Shown here piece by piece: positions 1 to 6,767 of a stretch of 12,525 bases of DNA. The stretch covers positions 1 to 12,525 of the forward strand of contig DUNJ01000089.1 in the NCBI GenBank assembly GCA_012839395.1, read 5' to 3'. How positions within the stretch are numbered: position 1 is the first letter of the stretch; each line of letters starts with the position of its first letter. The DNA is from Tepidimicrobium sp. (GTDB taxonomy: Bacteria > Bacillota > Clostridia > Tissierellales > Tepidimicrobiaceae). The translations under genes were made by a program, and so were the position numbers. The notes beneath the pieces are model-generated. The model was not told where the DNA came from. It saw only the letters and a list, made by a program, of their open reading frames with translations, and did not search any database.

Positions 1-540
1 TATAATGGTGAGGAATATGGACAGATATATATAAAAGAATATGATTTTAATAGGAAGAAGTGGAGTGAAAGGAAGCAACTGACTAAAAGTCAGCAATCCA
101 GGCTATATATAGATTTGATATTGAAGGATAACATGGTACATATAGCCTACTGTCAACATATGTATGGAAATTTGGTAGTAGTATATGAGAGGTTTCTGTA
201 CGATGATGGGATAGTAAAAAGAGATATATTGCGAAAGCTATCCAACCCGGAAAACCCTCAACATCCTACCATCATATATTATGGGGGAAGGCTCTGGATA
301 TGTTGGATAGAGTACGAAAATGTAATGAGTTGTTATAGCCAGGATATGGGCAGCACTTGGAGTCCCATTTATATGTGGCAAAAATCCAAGGGGATGGATA
401 TAGTAAGGTACGAGTACCATGGAAAACTCCCAGGCGATATCATATTAGATAGTTCATTTGGCAATATAGGGCAGGAGATAGGGTTAATAGGATTTGGTTC
501 CACCATAGATACAATTGAAATACCCTCGAAATTGGAATAG
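1..540 (+). CDS. Beta-propeller-like protein with an Asp-box, 3' part only
   Basis: The reading frame is open from the first base of the window to TAG at 538-540, so the start of the gene lies upstream and only about the last 179 residues are visible. An internal ATG at 133 (and a TTG at 121) is in frame but has no convincing ribosome binding site. The visible part is rich in aromatic residues and short beta-strand-like stretches. It holds one clear Asp-box, S-x-D-x-G-x-T-W, at bases 337-360 (SQDMGSTW), the turn motif of BNR/sialidase-type propellers. Asp-boxes mark a fold and not an activity, so a sialidase function cannot be claimed. No catalytic residues, transmembrane segment or sorting signal is visible in this part. 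The protein stops before a hairpin-rich gap, so it is probably the last gene of its unit. The exact family was not recognised. Confidence 0.7.
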   Translation, partial: YNGEEYGQIYIKEYDFNRKKWSERKQLTKSQQSRLYIDLILKDNMVHIAYCQHMYGNLVVVYERFLYDDGIVKRDILRKLSNPENPQHPTIIYYGGRLWICWIEYENVMSCYSQDMGSTWSPIYMWQKSKGMDIVRYEYHGKLPGDIILDSSFGNIGQEIGLIGFGSTIDTIEIPSKLE

Positions 541-553
541 CAGAAATGAAAAA

Positions 554-571
554 AGGCTCCATGCGGAGCCT
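554..571. terminator. GC-rich hairpin, probable terminator (T-tract on the minus strand)
   Basis: AGGCTCC (554-560), loop ATGC, GGAGCCT (565-571) form a perfect 7-bp stem 13 bases after the preceding stop codon. Six A residues (549-554) flank the left arm, so the T-tract of a classical intrinsic terminator appears on the minus strand. On the plus strand the stem is followed by CTC and not a U run. It may still end plus-strand transcription less efficiently, but this is uncertain. Confidence 0.5.
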
Positions 572-572
572 C

Positions 573-590
573 TCATCCATTATAGGATGA
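573..590. other. Second short hairpin
   Basis: TCATCC (573-578), loop ATTATA, GGATGA (585-590) form a 6-bp stem immediately after the first hairpin, followed by AAAATTGTTC. Two stem-loops in tandem at a gene end suggest a termination or 3'-end protection region. There is no downstream T run. Confidence 0.4.
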
Positions 591-632
591 AAAATTGTTC
601 AAAGGGGTTTTTGGGAATAGAATTTTGTTAGA

Positions 633-651
633 GGTTATCAGGGGGATAACC
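633..651. repeat. Inverted repeat in the gap before the LUD gene
   Basis: GGTTATC (633-639), loop AGGGG, GATAACC (645-651) form a perfect 7-bp stem. TTGT (625-628) and ACAA (652-655) could extend it after a 4-base bulge. It lies about 80 bases upstream of the predicted -35 box, so it is probably not in the leader of the LUD transcript. It could be a protein-binding dyad or part of the upstream 3' end. No function is assigned. The rest of the 541-799 gap is AT-rich, with no other gene seen. Confidence 0.35.
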
Positions 652-733
652 ACAAGAAAATTATAACAAATTTCGACAGAGATTACAACACCCTTATCCT
701 CTTTTTTTTAAAATATAAAATAGCTCTACCCCT

Positions 734-761
734 TTGATAGTCCCTATAAATTCTATATAAT
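734..761 (+). promoter_or_regulatory. Sigma-A-type promoter for the LUD/desulfurase/thiI operon
   Basis: TTGATA (734-739), a 16-base spacer and TATAAT (756-761) make a good housekeeping promoter. Transcription would start near 768, giving a leader of about 32 bases with the ribosome binding site AGGGGGT at 787-793 before the ATG at 800. Confidence 0.65.
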
Positions 762-799
762 AGTATTAGTGGCATATAATTATACTAGGGGGTCGTAAC

Positions 800-1405
800 A
801 TGGATAATGAACTTATATTGGCTAGGGAAGCCTTAGAGGGAAATGGATTTAATGCCTTTGTATTTAGAGGAGTGGATGAGGCAAGAGAGGCGTTGTTGAA
901 AGGGATAGACTTAGAGGAATCCATAGCATTTGGGGGTTCTATGACATTGTACGATATGGGGCTATATGAGGAGTTCAAAAAAAGAGGCAATGATATATAT
1001 TGGCATTGGAAGGCTGAGGATAGGCAAGGGGAGTTGAAAGCTGCCAGGGATGCAGATATATACATATCCAGCACCAATGCCTTAACTTTAGATGGAAAAC
1101 TGGTAAATATGGATGGAGTGGGAAATCGGGTTTCATCTATGTTTTATGGGCATAAAAGGGTATATATAATAGCAGGGAGGAATAAACTAACCAAGGATTT
1201 AAAGGAGGCTAGGGAAAGAATCGATAATATAGCGGCACCTAAAAATGCAAAGAGGTTGGATGTAGACACCCCATGTAAATTTACAGGTGAGTGCAACGAT
1301 TGTGATTCCCCAGCTAGGATATGCAATGTTGAGGTTATAATACATAAAAACACTACAGGATCCGACATAAATATATTCTTAATAGATGAGGATCTAGGAT
1401 ACTAA
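800..1405 (+). CDS. LUD-domain protein (LutC/YkgG, DUF162 family) with a C-terminal four-Cys cluster
   Basis: This 201-residue protein has the features of the LUD (DUF162) fold: a GGS-M-T-L-Y-D-M-G segment near residues 45-55, then SSTNALTLDGKLVNMDGVGNR near 91-111, and an R-V-Y-I-I-A-G-R-N-K stretch. LUD proteins include LutC, part of the LutABC lactate oxidation system, but many clostridial members stand alone and have no proven reaction. No lutA or lutB partner is visible here. The C-terminus carries C159-x5-C165-x2-C168-x6-C175, spaced like a metal or Fe-S site (inference). The gene starts an operon with a cysteine desulfurase 17 bases downstream and then thiI. The start has AGGGGGT 6 bases upstream. 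Family assignment is firm. 'Lactate utilization' is a family name and not a demonstrated role. Confidence 0.88.
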   Translation: MDNELILAREALEGNGFNAFVFRGVDEAREALLKGIDLEESIAFGGSMTLYDMGLYEEFKKRGNDIYWHWKAEDRQGELKAARDADIYISSTNALTLDGKLVNMDGVGNRVSSMFYGHKRVYIIAGRNKLTKDLKEARERIDNIAAPKNAKRLDVDTPCKFTGECNDCDSPARICNVEVIIHKNTTGSDINIFLIDEDLGY

Positions 1406-1422
1406 GGGTAAGAGGTGATTTT

Positions 1423-2580
1423 TTGGAGATCTATTTAGATAATTGTTCCACCACTAAACCTAGGGAAGAAGTCGTAGAAAAGATGGTTCATTTTTTAACA
1501 AATGAATATGGCAATCCTTCATCCCTCCATCGATTGGGGTTCAAAATAGAGAAGAGCATAGAAGAGGTACGACAGATTATTGCCGATTTTCTAAAGGTCC
1601 GTAAGGATGAGATATATTTCACTTCAGGCGGTACCGAAAGCAATAATTTGGCCATAGGAAGCATATTGAAAAGGTATAAGCGACAAGGTAATCATATAAT
1701 AACTACCAAGATAGAGCATTCCTCGGTACTAAATCCCATAAAAGGCTATGAGGCGAAAGGTTTTAAAGTAACCTATTTAAATGTGGATAGGGATGGCATA
1801 ATATCCATGGAAGAGCTTAAGCAAAGCCTAAGGGAGGAGACCGTATTAGTCTCCATAATGCAGGTAAACAATGAGATAGGAAGTATACAGCCTATATGGA
1901 GAGTAAAGGACATATTGAATCAAAGGGGATCCAAAGCGCTACTTCATGTAGATGGAATTCAAGGTTTTGGAAAGGTCCCCTTGGATATAAAGGGATGGGG
2001 TATAGATGCTTTTTCCTTTAGCGGCCATAAGATATATGGACCTAAGGGGATAGGCGGACTCTATCTAGATAGAGATTTAAAAACCCATCCTATAATACTT
2101 GGGGGAGCCCAGGAAAGGGGATTGCGTTCTGGTACTGAAAATGTACCGGGTATAATGGGATTAGGAAAGGCTGTTGAAATAATTGGGGGAAACTTTCATA
2201 AGGAAAGGGATAAGGCCCATGAGTTAAAATCCTATTTTATAGATAAGCTAGAGGAGCAGATCCCCCATATTCGTATAAATAGCCCGCTAGGGGAAAAACA
2301 CTCTCCCTATATATTGAATATATCCTTTAAATATATTAAAGGAGAAGTTTTGCTCCACTACTTAGAGGATAAGGGGATATATGTGGCTACAGGCTCCGCA
2401 TGTTCATCTAAAACCAAGGATAAAAGCCATGTACTTACAAATATAGGATTATCTGATGAGGAGATAGAAGGGGCCATTAGGATTTGTTTTTCCCATGAAA
2501 ATACGAAGGAACAGATAGACTATACCATCACGGTACTCAAGGATTCAGTTGAAGCGATTAGGCAAGTAACTATGAGGTGA
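1423..2580 (+). CDS. Cysteine desulfurase (NifS/IscS class, NifZ-like), TTG start
   Basis: A PLP enzyme that converts L-cysteine to alanine and carries the sulfur as a persulfide. The 385-residue length is normal. Visible are the N-terminal Y-L-D-N-x-S-T-T-K motif, T-E-S-N-N near residues 71-75, the PLP lysine K203 in SFSGHKIYGPKG, R-S-G-T-E-N-V, and the active-site C327 in ATGSACSS. The 12-residue loop around that Cys marks a group I (NifS/IscS) enzyme rather than SufS. The start is TTG, with AGAGGTGA ending 4 bases before it; no ATG lies nearby, and the conserved N-terminus begins directly after. The gene is followed by thiI after 6 bases. In Bacillus subtilis the equivalent neighbour, NifZ, is the dedicated sulfur donor for ThiI, and the same role is inferred here. 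A general Fe-S role cannot be excluded. Confidence 0.93.
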   Translation: MEIYLDNCSTTKPREEVVEKMVHFLTNEYGNPSSLHRLGFKIEKSIEEVRQIIADFLKVRKDEIYFTSGGTESNNLAIGSILKRYKRQGNHIITTKIEHSSVLNPIKGYEAKGFKVTYLNVDRDGIISMEELKQSLREETVLVSIMQVNNEIGSIQPIWRVKDILNQRGSKALLHVDGIQGFGKVPLDIKGWGIDAFSFSGHKIYGPKGIGGLYLDRDLKTHPIILGGAQERGLRSGTENVPGIMGLGKAVEIIGGNFHKERDKAHELKSYFIDKLEEQIPHIRINSPLGEKHSPYILNISFKYIKGEVLLHYLEDKGIYVATGSACSSKTKDKSHVLTNIGLSDEEIEGAIRICFSHENTKEQIDYTITVLKDSVEAIRQVTMR

Positions 2581-2586
2581 TAAAGC

Positions 2587-3753
2587 ATGAAAAGATTTAT
2601 TAGCATCAGCGTAGGGGAGTTAATTTTAAAGGGAAGGAATAGGAAGTTTTTTCTGGATAAACTAATTTCTAGAATTCAAAGATCTATAAAAGAATTTGAT
2701 TATGATAAAATATATACCGAGCAGGGTAAAATATATATAGGAACTTCTGAGAACCAGATGGATAAAATGCTAGATAGCCTTAAGAAGGTATTTGGTTTAG
2801 TATATATAAGTCCATGTGTAGGGGTAGAAAAGGATATGGATGAGATGGAGAAGGCTGCCATAAAGGTTATGAAGGAAAAGATGGCAAGGGATGTTGTGAA
2901 GACTTTTAAGGTGGTTACCAATAGGGCAGATAAGGGTTTTCCGATCCAGTCTCCAGAGGTCTCTAGAAGAATTGGGGGAGCCATACTTAAAAATGTAGAG
3001 GGACTAAAGGTAGATCTACATCAACCAGATGTATATCTATATATAGATATAAAAGAAAATTGTTATATATATACGGATAGAATCCAGGGTTATGGGGGAC
3101 TACCGGTAGGTACAGGTGGCAAGGGATTACTCCTATTATCCGGTGGCATAGATAGTTCAGTAGCGGGGTTTTTAATGGCGAAAAGAGGTGTAAAAATAAG
3201 TGGAGTCCATTTTCACAGCTATCCATTTACCAGTGAAAGGGCGGAGAAAAAGGTCAAAGATCTAGCCAGAATATTGAGTATGTATACGGGAAGGTTTAAA
3301 CTATATAGCGTGAATATATTGAATATCCAAAAGGAATTGAATGCAAAATGTCCGGAGAAGGAGATGACCATTCTATCTCGTAGGTTCATGATGAGGATAG
3401 CAGAGCGGATTGCAGTTGAAAATGGAATAGATGCCCTTATAACTGGGGAGAGCCTAGGGCAGGTTGCAAGTCAAACGGTAGAGGGGTTGACGGTTACGGA
3501 TAGGGCAGTGGATAAACTGGTCATAAGACCTTTAATAGGCCTTGACAAGAGGGAGATAATAGATATTGCAAGGGATATAGAGACTTACGATATATCCATA
3601 TTGCCTTATGATGATTGCTGCACTCTGTTTTTACCAAAGCATCCTGTAACCAGGCCTAGGGTAGAGGATATTGAAAGATCTGAAAACAATATAGATGTAT
3701 ATGGATTGGTGAATGAGGCCATATCCGCCATGAATATATACGATATAGAATAG
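2587..3753 (+). CDS. thiI: tRNA 4-thiouridine synthase ThiI (no rhodanese domain)
   Basis: ThiI uses ATP to adenylate U8 of tRNA and then inserts sulfur to give 4-thiouridine. In some bacteria it also serves thiamine thiazole synthesis. The 388 residues fit the short form: a ferredoxin-like N-terminus and THUMP domain (about 1-165), then a PP-loop ATPase domain with SGGIDS at 185-190. The C344-C345 pair in DDCCTLFLPKHP matches the conserved catalytic Cys region of the family. There is no C-terminal rhodanese domain as found in E. coli, so sulfur probably comes directly from the adjacent desulfurase, as in the B. subtilis NifZ-ThiI pair. The ribosome binding site AGGTGA (2575-2580) overlaps the stop of the desulfurase gene, implying translational coupling. 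I see no strong terminator after it. Confidence 0.96.
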   Translation: MKRFISISVGELILKGRNRKFFLDKLISRIQRSIKEFDYDKIYTEQGKIYIGTSENQMDKMLDSLKKVFGLVYISPCVGVEKDMDEMEKAAIKVMKEKMARDVVKTFKVVTNRADKGFPIQSPEVSRRIGGAILKNVEGLKVDLHQPDVYLYIDIKENCYIYTDRIQGYGGLPVGTGGKGLLLLSGGIDSSVAGFLMAKRGVKISGVHFHSYPFTSERAEKKVKDLARILSMYTGRFKLYSVNILNIQKELNAKCPEKEMTILSRRFMMRIAERIAVENGIDALITGESLGQVASQTVEGLTVTDRAVDKLVIRPLIGLDKREIIDIARDIETYDISILPYDDCCTLFLPKHPVTRPRVEDIERSENNIDVYGLVNEAISAMNIYDIE

Positions 3754-3794
3754 AGGTCATATTGGATAGGTGTGAAATAGGTATCCATGCTGAT

Positions 3795-3824
3795 TTGAAT
3801 AATCGTCATTAATCGACCGATAAG
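3795..3824 (+). promoter_or_regulatory. Weak candidate promoter for the radical SAM gene
   Basis: TTGAAT (3795-3800), an 18-base spacer and GATAAG (3819-3824) match four of six consensus bases in each box. It sits in the 129-base gap after thiI, where a short 6-bp dyad, TGGATA/TATCCA at 3763-3787, is also present. Read-through from thiI is an equally good explanation. Confidence 0.3.
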
Positions 3825-3882
3825 GAATTTAATTTGTCCGTAGATAGGTAGGTTAGTGGATAATTCAAGGGAGGCGTATAAT

Positions 3883-5235
3883 ATGACTGATATGAAGCGT
3901 ATTATAGGTTCTAAGGCTATGGAACAGGCCGTTAAGTATATAGAGAAGGATCCTATGGAAAACCTATCTAAGCTATTGGATTGGAGTGAAAAATTTATAG
4001 CAAGGGATAATCATGATACCATATTACAGAGGTTTAAAGATGAGGTGGAAGATCCAAATAGCAATTGGTATAAGCTAATTGACAGGTACTTTAACCAATT
4101 ATCCCCTGCCACTACACGAAAATTTATAACCAATTTCATGCTCAATTCTGCAATCCTGGGTATACCGGTTCAATATAGGATTAGCCAAAAATACGATTGT
4201 AATGTACCCTGGGCTATACTAATGGATCCCACCAGTAGCTGTAACCTAAATTGCACTGGGTGTTGGGCAGCAGAATATTCTAAAACCGATTCCCTAAGCT
4301 ACGACCTATTGGATAGGATCATTCGAGAAGGGAAAGAACTAGGAATATATATGTACCTTTATTCTGGAGGGGAGCCATTGGTAAGGAAGGATGATTTGAT
4401 TAAGCTAGCAGAAGAGCACGATGATTGCTTCTTCCTATCCTTTACAAATGCAACCCTGGTAGATAAACAATTTGCTAAAAGGCTAGGGAAATTAGGCAAC
4501 TTTGGATTGGCCATAAGCATCGAGGGATTTGAAGAAGAAACGGATATGAGAAGGGGGAAGGGCACCTATAAGAGAACTATGAAAGCCATGGATCTATTGA
4601 GGGCTGAAGGTGTAGCCTTTGGTTTTTCCACCTGTTATCATAGGTACAATGTAGAATCCATAGCTACCGATGAGTATATAGACTTCCTAATAGATAAGGG
4701 CTGTATGTTTGGATGGTATTTCACCTATATACCTATAGGGAAGAATGCAGTTACAGACTTTTTAGTAACGGCTGAGCAAAGAAAATATATGTATCATAGG
4801 GTGAGGGAATTGAGGAATGAAAAGCCCATATTTATACTGGATTTTTGGAATGATGGACAATATGTAAATGGATGCATTGCTGGAGGAAGGAGATACCTTC
4901 ACATAAATGCCAATGGAGATGTGGAGCCCTGCGCATTTATACATTACTCCAATGTAAATATTAAAGATACTAGCTTGTTAGATGCCCTTCAATCGCCTAT
5001 ATTTATGGAATATAGACGTAATCAACCCTTCAATTCAAACCATCTAAGGCCATGTCCTCTATTGGATAACCCCCATACACTAAGGGATATAGTAAACAGT
5101 TCCAATGCCTACTCCACCCAACCTATAGATAAGGAAAACGTAGGAGATCTAACTGCCAAGACAGAGGACGTAGCTAGGGAATGGGCCAAAATTGCGGAGG
5201 AACTTTGGGAAGATCATGTAGTAGCTAAGATTTAA
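3883..5235 (+). CDS. Radical SAM protein with C-terminal SPASM-like cysteines, unknown substrate
   Basis: A 450-residue radical SAM enzyme. C120-x3-C124-x2-C127-W (CNLNCTGCW) is the canonical [4Fe-4S]/SAM motif, followed by Y-S-G-G-E-P at about 164-169 and a barrel with S-I-E-G-F at about 213-217. The C-terminal part has C331 (GCIAGGRR), C350 (GDVEPCAF) and C391 (LRPCPLL), which look like ligands of an auxiliary cluster of SPASM type. The first 110 residues are helical in character and match no domain I recognise. The start at ATG 3883 is chosen because AAGGGAGG (3867-3874) lies 8 bases before it; an in-frame GTG at 3856 has no such site. No peptide substrate, cofactor or lipid gene is adjacent, so the substrate cannot be read from context. 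Family membership is certain, function is not. Confidence 0.9.
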   Translation: MTDMKRIIGSKAMEQAVKYIEKDPMENLSKLLDWSEKFIARDNHDTILQRFKDEVEDPNSNWYKLIDRYFNQLSPATTRKFITNFMLNSAILGIPVQYRISQKYDCNVPWAILMDPTSSCNLNCTGCWAAEYSKTDSLSYDLLDRIIREGKELGIYMYLYSGGEPLVRKDDLIKLAEEHDDCFFLSFTNATLVDKQFAKRLGKLGNFGLAISIEGFEEETDMRRGKGTYKRTMKAMDLLRAEGVAFGFSTCYHRYNVESIATDEYIDFLIDKGCMFGWYFTYIPIGKNAVTDFLVTAEQRKYMYHRVRELRNEKPIFILDFWNDGQYVNGCIAGGRRYLHINANGDVEPCAFIHYSNVNIKDTSLLDALQSPIFMEYRRNQPFNSNHLRPCPLLDNPHTLRDIVNSSNAYSTQPIDKENVGDLTAKTEDVAREWAKIAEELWEDHVVAKI

Positions 5236-5237
5236 AG

Positions 5238-5259
5238 GGCTGGAATCTTCCAGCCTTTT
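5238..5259 (+). terminator. Rho-independent terminator after the radical SAM gene
   Basis: GGCTGGAA and TTCCAGCC form an 8-bp perfect inverted repeat (5238-5245 and 5248-5255; in practice a 7-bp stem with a 4-base loop), followed by TTTT. It starts 3 bases after the stop codon. Confidence 0.9.
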
Positions 5260-5349
5260 CTATATGCTATTCAATATAGAAAGCAAGCCATATATTTAGA
5301 TTGTGTGTAGAAGGAATTCCAAACAATATCAAACGAGGAGGATTTAGAT

Positions 5350-5904
5350 ATGAATAGGGGCATTTTAATATTTGTTGTAATACTGGTTTTAATAGCTGGC
5401 CTATTTGGGATAACCTATAATAGATTAGCGGTTGCAGATGAGAGGGTGGATAGCGCATGGGCCCAGGTTGAAAACGTGCTTAAGCGGAGGGCCGATCTAA
5501 TACCCAATTTGGTCAATACGGTGAAAGGCTACGCTAGCCATGAAAGGGAAGTTTTGACGGATATAACTGAGGCTAGAACTAAGTTCAACGCAGCCAATAC
5601 ACCGGATGAATATGCAGAGGCCAATACCGAATTGAATAGAGCTTTAACCAGCCTTTATGCAGTAGTGGAAAATTACCCAGATTTAAAGGCCAATGAAAAC
5701 TTCTCAGAGCTACAATACGAATTGGCCGGTACTGAAAATAGGATTGCTACGGAACGAATGCGGTATAATGAAGCGGTAGAGAGCTTCAATTCCACCATAA
5801 GGAGATTTCCCACCAATATAATAGCCAATATGTTCAACTTTGAGAAAAGGCAATACTTCGAAATAGATGAAGAAGATGCAGAAGTTCCAGAAGTGAACTT
5901 TTAG
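5350..5904 (+). CDS. lemA: LemA family membrane protein
   Basis: A 184-residue LemA protein, close to the usual 180-200. One transmembrane helix (about residues 5-23) is followed by the family signature Y-N-R-L...D-S-A-W-A-Q-V-E-N-V-L-K-R-R-x-D-L-I-P-N-L-V and V-K-G-Y-A-x-H-E, then a long alpha-helical bundle ending in an acidic tail. LemA is predicted to have its N-terminus outside and the bulk of the protein on one face of the membrane. Its biochemical role is unknown. It is commonly paired with TPM-domain proteins, as here, where the next gene begins 9 bases after the stop. The start has GAGGAGG (5335-5341) 8 bases upstream. A terminator precedes the pair, so it must have its own promoter between 5260 and 5335, but I could find only poor matches there. 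Confidence 0.93.
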   Translation: MNRGILIFVVILVLIAGLFGITYNRLAVADERVDSAWAQVENVLKRRADLIPNLVNTVKGYASHEREVLTDITEARTKFNAANTPDEYAEANTELNRALTSLYAVVENYPDLKANENFSELQYELAGTENRIATERMRYNEAVESFNSTIRRFPTNIIANMFNFEKRQYFEIDEEDAEVPEVNF

Positions 5905-5913
5905 GTGATATAG

Positions 5914-6684
5914 ATGAAAAGAAAACACCTCTTTTTTATCCTGTTATCCATAACAATACTACTTCAGACCAGCATGGGATTTACAAGGGGATTGGATCTT
6001 CCCAATCCAAGCTCTTCCTTCTATGTATATGATGAGGCCAACATCGTGGATCCCCAGGTGGAGGGATATATAATAGGGACTAACGAGGAGCTGCATCAAA
6101 AGGTAGGAGCTCAAGTAGTAGTTGTCAGCATATCCTCTCTGAGGAATATGGATATACGGGAATATGCCAATAAGCTATTTGAAGCATGGGGAATAGGAAG
6201 TAGGGAGTATGATAATGGATTGTTAATTTTAATAGCTCCCGAAGAAGGAGAGATTTGGATAGAGGTTGGTTATGGGCTGGAAGGTGCTTTACCCGATGGC
6301 AAGCTAGGACGTATAATAGAGGACTCTATATTGCCCTATTTTAGGGAAGGGGAATATTCGGAAGGAATACTATCCGGATTCAATGAAATAATAGATGAAA
6401 TAGAATATGAATATGATATCCAGCTAAATAGACAGGATATAAACGAAGACCTATATCACTTTGGCCTCTCTCCCGCTACAGGATTATTTGGTGGAATGGG
6501 CAGAATATTTATGCTTATAGGAATAATAGCCTTCTTATTTATAGATCTTAAATTCTTTCGTGGATGGCTTACCTTCTCCCTATTAAGGGGGTTTGGGAGC
6601 AGGGGAGGTAGGGGAGGAGGCGGTGGTAGATCTTCAGGGGGAGGCGGTAGATCCGGCGGTGGTGGTGCCGGCGGCAGCTGGTAG
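5914..6684 (+). CDS. TPM-domain protein (YgcG family) with Gly-rich tail
   Basis: A 256-residue secreted or membrane-anchored protein. A signal peptide (about residues 1-23) is followed by the TPM domain: Y-V-Y-D-E-A-N-I-V-D, V-V-V-V-S-I, then D-N-G-L-L-I-L-I-A-P and E-V-G-Y-G-L-E-G-A-L-P-D near 98-125. A hydrophobic helix follows at about 198-215. The last 29 residues (228-256) are almost only Gly, Ser and Arg and end in G-G-S-W. TPM proteins have been linked to acid phosphatase activity in plants and to photosystem II repair; the bacterial YgcG role is not established. The ribosome binding site AGGTGA (5903-5908) overlaps the lemA stop codon, so the two are co-translated. The polar glycine tail and terminal Trp are typical of this group. 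Confidence 0.9.
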   Translation: MKRKHLFFILLSITILLQTSMGFTRGLDLPNPSSSFYVYDEANIVDPQVEGYIIGTNEELHQKVGAQVVVVSISSLRNMDIREYANKLFEAWGIGSREYDNGLLILIAPEEGEIWIEVGYGLEGALPDGKLGRIIEDSILPYFREGEYSEGILSGFNEIIDEIEYEYDIQLNRQDINEDLYHFGLSPATGLFGGMGRIFMLIGIIAFLFIDLKFFRGWLTFSLLRGFGSRGGRGGGGGRSSGGGGRSGGGGAGGSW

Positions 6685-6699
6685 GAACAAAAATAAAGA

Positions 6700-6726
6700 T
6701 TGAAACATATAAAATAATGGTATAAT
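6700..6726 (+). promoter_or_regulatory. Extended -10 promoter for the beta-CASP gene
   Basis: TTGAAA (6700-6705), a 15-base spacer and TATAAT (6721-6726), with TGG directly before the -10 giving an extended -10 element. Transcription would begin near 6733. That is only about 5 bases before an in-frame ATG at 6738, which leaves no room for a ribosome binding site and supports the downstream start at 6768. Confidence 0.65.
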
Positions 6727-6767
6727 ATGCATATGACATGGCGCTAGTCTTTATAAGGGGGATAACT

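Noticed and set aside
547..591. Possible 14-codon ORF starting at the ATG at 547 and stopping at 588-590
   Set aside because: No ribosome binding site, and it coincides with the two hairpins.
800..1405. Naming the LUD gene lutC
   Set aside because: No lutA or lutB neighbours, and the family includes many members not tied to lactate oxidation.
3856..3882. GTG start adding nine residues to the radical SAM protein
   Set aside because: It has no ribosome binding site, while AAGGGAGG lies 8 bases before the in-frame ATG at 3883; the site itself lies inside the longer reading.
5270..5296. Promoter for lemA (TTCAAT and TATATT, 15-base spacer)
   Set aside because: The -35 matches only three of six bases and the spacing is short, too weak to call although a promoter must exist in this gap.
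6738..6767. Upstream ATG start of the beta-CASP hydrolase
   Set aside because: It lies about 5 bases after the predicted transcription start and has no ribosome binding site; the family N-terminus begins at 6768.
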